Of a stretch of DNA of 64,000 bases, positions 35,772 to 48,500 are shown one piece after another. Made by a program: the position numbers and the translations under genes. The DNA is from Hermodice carunculata (Eukaryota > Annelida > Polychaeta > Eunicida > Amphinomidae), in contig OZ026618.1 in NCBI GenBank assembly GCA_964020975.1, positions 30,731,306 through 30,795,305 of the forward strand, written 5' to 3'. Numbering within the stretch: position 1 is the stretch's first letter; every line of letters starts with the position of its first letter. The notes below the pieces were generated by a model. That model saw nothing but the letters and a program-made list of their open reading frames with translations, was not told the origin of the DNA and ran no database searches.

Positions 35772-36153
35772 CATTTGGTGTTTTGTTAAGCATTAGAAGA
35801 ATAAAAGGAAAATTTGCAACAACGTTCATTTTGCCATGAATGCAGTTGATTACATGTGTACAGAGCTATTGTATAGTATGGCGCATGCAGTAACAACATC
35901 AGGACTAGTTTGACTTGTACTGGTTGCCCTAAAATCTGCTCTGCTAATGATGTTCTCACCCCAACCATAGCGTTAATAAATTATTTGCTTTACAAGTATA
36001 ATGACATTTAAGGCATAAATGTTTTGGGAGCCTACCATGTTTCTTGAGTGTAAATACATGTATAAGAACATCATTAAAGTGTGTGTATCAACAGACACTT
36101 CTCTGTTTTTCCTTTCTTTAAAGTGTGTGTGTCAGCTCACTTTTCTGTTTTTC

Positions 36154-36212
<59 letters not shown>

Positions 36213-39200
36213 TCCTTTTCTTTCTTCTTTACCTGACACTTTTCTAGGACACTATTTTGCATAGAAACTCCAAACTTGGCATGATTGTTCCTCCATACAA
36301 GGAGTTTGACTGTTTTATACAGAGGAATGAAGATGTTTAAAATTATGCATATTAGGGGCATTTGAAATTTTAAATCTTGAAATTCTTCAAAAGTATAATA
36401 GACAGAGATGTCATTCCAACTTTTACTCGGGGGTCATTGACCATTGGGCATCTAATGAATTTAAAACAAAAGTTGTAGCAATTTACATTATGCTAATTAG
36501 CAGCATTGGAAATTTTCCATGCCAAATTTTGGACTGGGTCAACAGCTTTTCTCTGGAACTAGAGGCATGCAGGTACTTGAATGAAAGTTCTTTTTATGAG
36601 GAATATAAATATGAGATCCTAATAATAATTTAGACTAGTTTCACTTTAGTACATTGACTTTAGATGTGATTGGCACTGAAACTTTGAAAGAGCTAATCCT
36701 GTGCATTAGAAGGCCATATTCATGGGAATTATTTGATACATATGCTCAGATGCCTCTACAACCCTGACAAGAAAGAAAACTACTTTCTCTTGGGGAAAAG
36801 AACAAGGCCTCCAGCCAGCATCCTGCTGGGAGTAGCCAGTCTTATCTGATCAACTCATTCCACACTATGGTGACTTGCCAGGCAGTGCCTGAACCACTGA
36901 CTTAAGACTATAGGCATGTTGGAACTTGAATGAAAGCTCTTTTCATAAAGAATTTATATGTACAAGTTTCGTCTTAAATCTAGGTAGATATACGGAAAAA
37001 TCAGGGACTGGTATGGAATGAGATAAGCTACACATGCTCAGAGCAGGCAGCACATCAAAGTCTGCAACTCTACCATGGCTTTACCTTGAAATCTCGAGTG
37101 AAGAGTCACTACTCTTTATAAGGGACTGAAACCATCATGATGCAGTAAAATATGTGTGTGGAGAGCAGGAGGAAGACAAATATGGTTGCAAACGTGCAAT
37201 CATTGCTTGAATTCAGCTTGTCATTACTTATCAGGACAGCTTATATCGAAGAGTATAAAAAAATAATGTATTTTAATCAAGAGGACCCAAGCCCTCTTGA
37301 TGTCATTTGACAGATAGCACCTTAGCGTGTCCACAGTCAGTAGATACTATGTGTGGGATCACTTTGTGTTTACATTAACCAAGATCTGCTCATTGCCCTG
37401 TGACCCTCTCATGTTTATGACATGTCATGCTAAACCCATATAGATGGATTGTTTGACTGCTAGTCTGAGTATGCTTCATCGTACATGTGCATCCATTCAT
37501 GATATCTGCTTATGATTAGCAACATTAAGTCCCACCCCAGCCCTGGCTACAGTGAAACCTGTTTTGAGTGACCACTGTAATGAAAGACCACCTGCCTTGT
37601 AAGACCATATTTCCAAAGTCCCTTTTCCTATCTTTTCCATGTTATTGCACCTCTATTGAGAGACTATCTGCCTTATATGACCACTTTTTGGTCTGCCCTT
37701 GGGGTGGTCTCCCAAAACAGGTTTCACTGTATATAAGCAGTGGTTCATATGTTTTCCAGTTACCACTGATGTGAATTGTGAAGCTTTTAAACCTGTCTTT
37801 TTTTTTTTCTTTCTCAAACTCAGTCACTAGTCTCGGCTGGTCTTCCTATAGGTCCAAAGTAGGTGTGCAAAAAATGAAACATCTCCTCTGTGATCCAATC
37901 TGTACATTTTCTGCATTTGTAGCTTTACAGCCAGTAAAATGCCACCCTCCTGTGCAGCCAAAGATATTGTGAGAGCAGGTTTACCCCTCTTGTCTAGCTG
38001 TTTGGACTGTCTTGTATCTGATTTGTTTAGCCAATCTGATTATATTTTCCTCCCTATAATGAGTCTTCCATAGTTTAATACAGCATGGGCTATATTCATA
38101 AAGTGGTTAACCCTTTTCTCCTTACACCATCCAAAGCCGCCTGGTGGTCAAATGTCTGCTTCAGTGCTTTCAACTAAATTCGACAGTAATGAAAAACAAT
38201 TTTAACTGAGAATTGTAGATGAGCCCTATCAAGATCACGCGCCCAAGGTCAACATCTTTCCCTGGCATGAGTTGGGCACTTAGTGCCCAACTCATGCGAA
38301 GGAAAGTTGTTGACTCAAGTGTTAATTCAAGGGCAAAAGGGTTAATCTGATCCTCAGTATAATCCTGAAATGAAAGTCAATGTGTCTTTGAGCCTTGAAC
38401 TACTGAATCGTTGGTAATGTTTGATCTAAACTTGCAGGATTAATCAATCTATATTCTCCACTGTAATATGAACTTTGGAATTAAAGTTTCCATTTTATTA
38501 AATCAATCTCCATTGAATCCAGATTTTAATCCTGGATCAAAATATTAAATACTGGATCAAATTAAGATCGATTTAATAAAATGAACCTGTAAATCCTTAA
38601 GTTCATATTGTAGCCAAGAGCATGTATTGGGTAATCGTTGAAGTTTTAATCCAACATTGAGCCAAGGATTAAGTAGTTTAGGGCCCAAACCACACTGAGT
38701 TCATGACAAATTTTATATGCTTGAAACATTGACTGGGCTCCAACCCGGGATCTGAGGGAAAACCCAGTGTTGGGTATAATCTTAGATGTATCCCTAAGTG
38801 TTTGTTTGTGTTAATTTATCTGATAAGGCGAGTAATTAGTCTCAGGTGCGGGTGCGTTTCCTGTTTGTTTGATTTTATCTTGAAGAGAAAGTAGTTACCT
38901 TTTTTGCCACTATGGGAGGGACTTTTTTAATCAATCAGTGTTTACAATTACTATCAATATGAGATAACAGGTTCAGGAAAGGAACCTTCACTTGCTGGAC
39001 AGTGCTTCGAGGGTGTAGCTGTTTTCGGCATGTTTAATTTTAGAATTAAAGGTAGGATCAGGTCAAATTCTTTGTGAATATGGCCACTGCGGACAAAATC
39101 CTCCCCACTCGCTGTGTGTTCTTTTACAGCAGCTGGGGAGTTATTTCATATTTATGGGATTTGTGTATACATGTAAACTGTTTATAAATTCCTTTGTCAA

Positions 39201-42200
39201 AGTGTCAGAATAGTGACACTTTGACATAAATGCCAAGTTATACACTGTAAATTGCTTTAATTTCGCTGTATTCTTATTTTCACTTATTTCGCTGATGGCA
39301 TACAACCGTGAAAATAAAAAACACAGTGAAATAGTTTTTTAACATTGTTTGAATGGGAATTACGTCCAAAACGGTGAAATGTCAAAAACACGAAAACCAT
39401 GAAAATTTATGCACGGGAAATTAAAGCGATTTTCTGTACATTTTTACATTGTAATTACATTTCTACATCTTCACTTTCACAGCAATGAGGAAGCGGTGGG
39501 GCATGGCTTTAAGCGTAGTGGTCTACCAAGAGAAGATGTGTTTGTCGTGACAAAGGTCTGGAACAATGGATATGATAACTGCAAGAGAACATTTGATGCA
39601 CAGATTGAAAAGTACGCTTCATCATACTGATGTACGCCAACCTCTTTACAACAAGATTCATTATAATGCAATAGTCATGTTGTGATTTACAAAAGAAAAA
39701 CAGAAACAAAACAAAACAAAAAAATATGGGAACAAATCTACAGGGTATTTAATTGTGCATTACAACAGAATGTTCAAGTTTCAACTTCATTCTCAGGAAA
39801 AAGTATATGTTCTGTCCAATTGTCCAATTGTACATGTGCATTTAAATAGCAAATGACATTCTAGTCCCTTAAACTGTTTTGAAAAAAAGTTTCTTCACTA
39901 TCCCTGACTTACAGTTTTTGTTTGAATACTGGATTACATTTTCATGGGATTTCAAATGGAATATTGAATGGATGATGATATGAATATCTACAGTGAAACC
40001 TCATTATAACGACACTCAGATATTTGACATATTCATTATAATGACACAAATTTTCATGGGAAAAGGTTTATTTTCTTTGTTATTTGGCTCATTTATCTGA
40101 CATATCAGTTATCCGACATATTTCTTAGGAAACAGATGGTGTCATTATAATGAGGTTTTACTGTAAAATATTATTTTCCACTTGACCTGACCTGTATTTA
40201 CATCTGAAGCATCTTAATCATGGCAACTGTTTCTATAAAGGGACAAAAACAACTTGTATGTATGTGACGGCTGTGACGAGACTTGGCTGTATATAGCTAG
40301 GACCAGGTTGTTATTAGTTGATAGATTATTGTACTATTGTGCCCCATTGGAAAGTTTTATGGTAAAAACTATGTCGAAAAATCGATACATACAGTGGTGG
40401 AAGCTAAATGTGTAGCCATTTAATATTGTGGAAAAGACCATGAAAGTTTTGATGTGAAACAGTTATTGTCTTTCATCATCTTCTACTTTCTGCAAAACAC
40501 AGGGTCATAGTTATGAAGGTATTTATTGAAAAAAAGTGTTGCCAGCCCTCCCCGATTACACGGGAGGCTCTCCGGAATTTTATACTGAAACTTCTTGAAA
40601 ATTTGTAGATTTTTGACAATTTTTGGCCACCTCCCTGATTTTCGCCAACAGTTTCCTTCTATATTTCATATTAATTTATCAATCTTCCAGAATTTTAACT
40701 TTCCATTTCCTGGATTTTAAGCTTGATGGGTTGGCAACAGTGACATTTATATTATGTGATCCTAATTAACATTATCTCAATGCTTTGAATTTTCCGTGTA
40801 TATTTACCACATGCACACATTTATTAGACATACAAAGAGACATTAAAGTAGCAACAGTTGTAATTTTGAGATATTTGGAGATCCAAAAGTTTAAATCATT
40901 CTCATTAGTTTCATTACGGTGTCCTCCCCAGTCAAGTAGTATTAAAAGCACTTTTTCCATGCATCTGTCCTTCCATCAGATTTTTTTTTTTTTTTGAGGC
41001 TATACAGTTTTTGCTCTTTGACTTGGTGTTATGAAATTTCATACAGACTTGTGTCAGCACCAAAAGATGTGCCAATGTACAACTGCAACTCACCAGGTCT
41101 ACATGTATATCTGGGTCACAGTGGCCACAGGCGGTGGGGGGCGGGAGGGGTAGATTTACAGCAACCTGTAGTTGTTGCATTTAAATTTGAAATTCTACCA
41201 ATATTACCAACAGCAGATTCTTCCCCAAGCCCTATAGCCATAGAATTCTAGGGCTTGATCAAACTTTAAAGTTTTAAACTTGGTCTCCTTATATTGAATG
41301 GGAAATGCTAGATTTGGAGAAAGGTAGAGAATTCAATCCTAAGTCCTGGCAAGGTACATAATAACTGGAGATCTTCTTATTTCAGGCACAGTTTCAGTAT
41401 GATACATGATTTGTGTCAGAACATGGAGCATGCATTTACACAGCATTATTTTAAGGTCTGGTTTACATCACTTTTAAATCTTACAGTCCCAATCACGTCT
41501 AAAGTCGATCTACTTAAATCAGACAAGTCTGAATTATCATTAGGATCCCACATTCGTATTCCTCATGAAAAGACCTTTCATTCAAGTACCACTGTGCCTA
41601 TAGTTCCAGAGAGAATACCCCATGTCAACAGTTTTTCTTAGAATGCGCCCAATGTGCACCGAGAAAAGCTGTTGACCCTGTCCAAAATTTGGCGCTGGAA
41701 GGGTTAGGCCATAGGCTGTATACATGTTCCCCCATGATTTGACCCATTATATACTTGATTATTGATTGTTAGCCTGTATGTCGCAGGTTAGGCCTCAGCT
41801 ACGTGGACCTGTATCTGATGCATCAGCCACAGAATAAAATAGTTGAGACGTACAAGGCCATGCTGGAAATACAGGCAACTGGCAGAATTAGGTAAGACAA
41901 AATGATGGTTAAAACCTGCATAGCAGGGCATAACAAATTTCCCACTTTAAACAAAAGAAATGTTATATTACCATATTATCTGTTTTAAGCACCAAGGACA
42001 CAAAGGAATATAGTTGACATGAGCTCTGATTGCATATGTAAGCTTTGATCATGTTACCTTTACCCTCATAAAATATACATAATTTTCCAATATTTCAGAA
42101 ATATTGTGCCCCCCCCCCCCAAATGGGGGTGGGGCACTTAAAAGAACGGGGGCAACTAAAAGGGATATAGAGAACCTTACACGGCTGAGAGTGAGGTACT

Positions 42201-42558
42201 ATTTTTCTCTCACTTGGGATCTTTGTTGGTGGAGAAAAAATATGACAAAACCGGCTATTGGTCAAATGTCATCTGCTTCAGTGTTTTCAACTAATTTCAA
42301 AAGTAATGAGAAAAAATTATGACTGAGAATTATTGATGAGATCTGTCAAGATCACATGCGTGCCAAGGAAAGCTGTTGATTTCGTCTTAGTTCAATGGGG
42401 AAAGGGTTAATTTCCTGATGAGCAGATCACAAGAAAAAGTTTAACATCATGCTTCATGTATTAAAGAAAAAAAGGGTTAAATTAACCCTCAAGGGACTGA
42501 GTCAAAATCTTTCCATGGTATACGCTGAGAACAATGATGAAAGCTTTTGGCTGATCAC

Positions 42559-42589
<31 letters not shown>

Positions 42590-45500
42590 CTTCTTCTTCT
42601 TCTTCTTCTTCTTCTTCTTCTTCTTCTTCTTCTTCTTCTTCTTCTTCTTCTTCTTCTTCTTCCTCTTCCTCTTCCTCTTCCTCTTCCTCTTCCTCTTCTT
42701 CTTCTTCTTCTTCTTCTTCTTCTTCTTCTTCTTCTTCTTTTTTGTGAATATGTTCCTCTATACGACCTTGCTTAGGATTGCAAAGTGATGAACTTGACCT
42801 ATTTTGCAAGGTCACATAGGCATTTCATCAAAAATTGATGTGAACTCCTCAAGGATTCCCATTACCTTCAACACTGCAAGGGCGCACAGGGAGACATTTG
42901 ATTTTCTGTTGGCAAATCAGCCTGTTCTAGTTTCAGGTGGAGTAATGTGCATCATTTCAATATTTAAAAGACCACTAGTATCATTCTAACATTCTCATAT
43001 AGTTTGCTGCAGGTGCAGTATATGGACACAAAGGTCAGGATTGTGGGACTGTAATTTACGCAAGTTTTGAATGCTCAGAGACTGATTTACTTTTGGAAAT
43101 CTTATTTTCTAGTTTTTTGTACTTTACTAAGATCTGTGGGCTCGTCAAACTTTGGCATCAAGATTATAGGACTTTAAGTGATGAAAGCTTTGCATGTACC
43201 AAGACTGATTTGCTTTTAAAGCAATTCTTCTCTTTCTAGTTTTTCTTTACTTTATTAAGGTCTGTGGGTGTGTCAAACTTTGGAGTCCACCACTTAAAGG
43301 GCCTGAAAAATGCAGGCCTTCCAACACCTAGCGTGAACCAGATCGAACTTCATCCATACCAGCGAAAAGAAGACATTGTCCAGTACTGTCAGCAGCATGG
43401 CATCACAGTCATGGGGTACTGTCCACTGATGAAAGGCAAGAGGCTGAGTGATCCTGTGTTTGTGGATATGGCAGCAAGGTATAGTATGAGTTGACAACCA
43501 TTCACCTTGGCAAGCCTCAGCATGGGTGATGTGTAGTTAATTGTGTGGCTTATTGCAGGAATTAATTGCCAAAGTATCACTTTTCCCTGTATTTAAACAC
43601 ATTATTTGAGTTCAATATCATTGAAAATAAGAACAAGAGGATCATAATGATTCTGTGCCCTGCTGTTGGAGTCACAGACTTTGCTGCTCTGTCTGTACTT
43701 GTACTGTAAGAGTGGTCACCAATAGTTAACCAAAAATTGATATTACCGAGATATATGGTAGAGTTTGCCGATCCAAGATCACTCAGTCAAAATTAAAAAC
43801 ACCAAAATAAATCTCCTAAGTACTTTCCTATTAAGGTTTAATAGTAATTATGTGACCAGGATCCACCATCACCAAGATAAAAGCCAATAGGTCTGATATT
43901 CTGAGTCAATCCCCCCCCCCCCCAAATGAATTCTTCTAAAGTAAGTACGCATCACCTAAGGATCAGAGGATGCAATCATGATCTCCTGCACAGATTTGGT
44001 AAAGGTCCACCTGGGGAACATCTGGGTATAAAAGCATAGCATTCCATACAGGAGTTTTGGCTCTGCTGACCATAGGTCCCAGAGCCTATGCAATTACTCA
44101 TCTGTGTCCATCCATCCATCCATAAACTTTTGCTTGTGAATGCTATACAGTCAACAGTTTTCATGTTGGCCTAATATAACTTTCAGGACAGTGTATGAAA
44201 ATCCAGGTCAAGTTTGATATTGGTGACGCCACCTGCAGTATTATATATATGCAATAGTTGGGTTAACATAGACAAACAGATTGAATTCATTATGTTGAGA
44301 AAGAATAAGGCTAATGATACTAAATGTTTCACAAATGTGTATCAAATCAAGATGAAGCTTGCAAATTTACACCAAATATGTATGAGGCCAATAATTATTT
44401 TGTTATCTGTTGTATGAACATGGCCTATTTTTAACTCTTTAAGTGCCAAGTTTTTGACTGAATCAACAGCTTTTCTCAGCGCACATTGGGTGCAATGTAT
44501 GCCGAGAAAAGCTGTTGACCTGGGATATTTTCTCTAGAACTAGAGGCATGCTGGTACTTGAATACAAAGTCTTTTTACGAGGAACACAAATCTGGGATTC
44601 TAACAATAATTCAGACTAGTTTGACTTTAGTAGATTGACTTTAGATGTGATTGGCTCAAAATCCAACCCGTAGACTCAAACTATCTACCACCATATGCCT
44701 ATTAGATTGGCTCAGATCCAACCTTAGCTACAGTGACCTTCGGTACACAACTAGTAGGGACAGTCCAGTGAAACGGCTGATACTGACTCCATTTACAATC
44801 TGTAAAATTCCTTGGCCACCATGTATGATACATCGCAGATCAGGGACAGCCGTATGTTTTTAGGCCTGGGCCACCAACTTGGCCACTTCCAAAATCATAC
44901 CAAAGTGAGAACATCTGCCATGCCTGAAGATTTGGGGGATCCCAACTCCATGGGGTGGATCAGTCTCCAGCACAACTTTGTTCAGGGGGATCTGTCTGAC
45001 AATCCTGTCTTGACCCTCAGCTGCCTTCCAGTTAATGCCAAACAAGGTATTTGGAAAATGCTTGAGACACAGCACCACGTCATCAGCACTCCCATGGAAG
45101 CAGTGCATGTAAACCTTCTGGGTGGTTGGTAGATGGCGCTACATGATGTTCAAACATTCTAGCAGGATACCTTGGTTCTTCTTATCCCTGCAATGGATTA
45201 AGACTGGCAAGGAGTTCCTGGCTACAAGAGGAAGCATGGTCTCCAACACCCATTTCTGTTGTGTCAAGACTTCCGGTAACACTTTCTCAATGGTGTTATC
45301 CAGCCCAATCTCTCCTACACCTCTCACTTTAGGTTCTTGCAGAAGATCTTGGAGGGTAGAAATCATCTCTGTGACTCTGCTCCTGGTGTGATTCCCTATG
45401 AACCGTGGATGTATACCCACCGTGAGATATACTTGTAAGATCTTCTATGAGACTCCCCATACATGTTGGTGTTTTCCACTTGTTTTCAAAAACATGATTG

Positions 45501-48500
45501 CTGACCATATACTCAATGTGGAATTCCTCCTCACTTGTTGGAAAATGATCCATAACTGTATCTAGGTCCGACTAGTTACTACGGTACAAGAGCTCCTCAG
45601 ATGATAGTTTACATCCACCAAGACATACTGTAGATGGTTGGCAACAATCATATGACACTCCTCCCCCTGCATTCTTCTGGTGTGAGCCGTCTCCATGACA
45701 GTTCTGACCACTTCTGCATCCCCTTCATTCAAGGTACTCACCATGGATGCCAACACCTTCCAGTGAAGCAGAGCAGGTATACAGTTCGGTGGCTCAATAC
45801 TCAGGGTATCTGGCAGTGGCCAAAAGAACTCTGTCACCCTTCTGCTGTACTCCTTTAATTTCCTGGACATCTCTCACCTCTGGCAAACCCAAATCATCCT
45901 CATTGGTCAGTTCTCCCTCTTCCTTTTCATCCTCCTAGATGTCGAGAAGGATCCATTCTTCAGGCCAATCTTCCTGAATTTCTTGGGTGTTTGGCTCTTC
46001 CATCCTAGGATAAAAAAATTAGTCCTAGAAGACATGGTTTGTAAAGATATATACATGGTTTATCCCTAATTGTCCTCCAAGTAAACTATTTACACTCAGA
46101 GCAAACCAATTTTACTCTGAAAAACAAGGAACAACACTTATCTGTGAGTCGTTCAATCCTTTATTCAGAAAATACTTACATATGTACATATTTACAGCTG
46201 GTGACAAATAACTACAGAATATACAGCTATTTCTCAAGAAAGACCAGTTCAGTTATTCAGATGGTTGGAGTCATCCCAACCACCAACTGATATGAATATG
46301 GGTATCTAGCCAAAATCATATTAGTTCAATTAAGAAGGGAGACAGCCTCGCCTTGCCCCCCTTGGTCAAAAATCTTATAGGTGAAGGTGCTACTGAGGTT
46401 TGCACCATCTCCTTCCCCCGTGGGGCAGTAGTACTAGTAACAAAGTTACTAGGATCCATTGATATATCTGGAGCCTGTACCTGTTCCTCTGCCTCAGCAG
46501 AAGATTGAGTGTCTGCTACCACTCGATCCAGATCATTGGCGACCTCTGTTCCAGACTCTTTCTGCAAACAAATCTCTAAAGACATCTGCCAACAGAAATT
46601 CTTTCTGTTCTTCCTCAGAATAAGATATGGTGGCATCCAGATCTAATAGATTATGTCTCATTCTCCTCATCCACATAGGAATGAAGCAATCTTTGTGTGG
46701 TTTTAAGCAATCATGATGAACCACATATTCCTTCCTGCACCCTTTGATCTTATATAGAACAGCAGACGGCATATTGGTCACCATATAAGAACCACTTCAT
46801 ACTTAATTCAGTTTCCAAGACTAACCTGGTTGGCTTGCAGTCTCCAGCTTATACACAAGGTCTCCTACTTCAAAGGACCTTTCACACAGCTTCAGATCAT
46901 ATGTTTTCTTTTGTTGGCACTATGTTTCTCACAGATGTTGTCGAGCAATCTTGTGAGTTCTGGAGAGTGAATCCAAGAGCTGTTTTACATAAGCTGGAGG
47001 TTCTTGAGCTTTGTTCTCCTCCACAAGACTAAATATATGATCTTTTGGTGAAAAAACTTCCCTACCCAACATCATGATATTGTCAGAGAATCCTGTGCTC
47101 CTGTTTCGCATAGCACATATCGCAGCTGCTAGTTGAGGTAATGAGTTGTCCCAGATCTTGTTAGAACCTTTTACACAGCACCTGATCATCTGAAGAAGCC
47201 GACGGGTGTACCTCTCCATGTGACCTTTACCCTAGTCCTATAAGGTGTTGTCCTAGTTTTGGTACTCTTGAGCAAATTGCAGATGGTACGGATCAAGTTG
47301 CTGTCCACATTTTTTTTTTGGTCACTTAGGTTTTGCAGAGGGCAACCAAATCTGGCGATAAACTCATCCACAATGTTCCTCACTATAGATTCTCTGGTCT
47401 GATCAGGAAGGGGATAACACTTCCATAACACCCAGGCATTTTGTGAATTGATCTACGAGCATTAAAATGTAAACAATGCCACCTGCACTGACAGTAAATG
47501 AACCTAAAATATCAAAGTGGAGCCTCTCCATGGGAGCACCAGCATGATATTCACCCTAGCCAGCACTTGGCCATGTTTTTTGGTTTCTTGTTAAAGCTAC
47601 ATGTAGAACAGGTTTCCACATATACTTTACTGTCAAGGCGCATAGTGTGCCAGAAAAAACTCTGTTTTAGTGGTTAGAGAGTTTTCTTCTCTCGCGATGG
47701 CATGCCATTTGGATATCATGGCAATAGTTCAACACTTCCTGTTTCAGGGTTCTTGAAACTACCAAACACTCCCTGGGAACTGCATTGTCCTGTCTGTAAT
47801 ACATTACTCCCTGGTCCATTTTCAGTTGGGACTTACATGTCCACAGATGCTTCACAGATGGACTACAGAGTTTCAGCACATCTGTTGTTGAAATTTCATC
47901 ATTTTCAAGCCAAGAAATGACTGGAGTAATATCTGAATCCTTAACTTGAGGATCAGGCAGTTCCTGGTAAGAATATCTATCCAACCAGCCTGCCATGTCC
48001 TGGACATTTTCACTGTGGACTTCATCAGCTTGATCTTCCACTGTAATTGTCTTTACAGAGAGAGGAACTACATCATCGACGTCAACTTCAAATCGACGGC
48101 ATTGTATATGTGCATGAGTGCAATATTTGTAGCCGCCATATGGAAGTTGATCTAGGTAGACTCCTGCTTGATATCAATCACAGAAAGTCACCCGATCAGG
48201 AATTCTACTGAATGCATCGGCATTCAAATGTTTCTTTCCGGCCCTGTGGATAATTTGCATATCATACTGGTTCAGTTCTTCAAGCCGTCTGGCTAACTGG
48301 CCTTCGATATACTTAAAATGCATCAGCCAAGAAAGACTATTGTGATATCTATGAACCACAAATTTCTTCCCCAGGAAAAAATGCCTGTATTGCCTGGTGA
48401 ATCTTACTATAGCCAGGAGTTCCTTTTTGGTGATACAGTCCTTCTTTTGAGCCTGAGTCAGTGAAGCCATAAGATATTACTTGTAGTTCTCCATCCTGTA

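Noticed and set aside
35529-35829. Tyr/Ile-rich frames on both strands
   Set aside because: They are translations of the TA microsatellite in intron 1.
42449-42815. Poly-Leu, poly-Ser and poly-Glu frames
   Set aside because: They are translations of the TTC microsatellite in intron 3.
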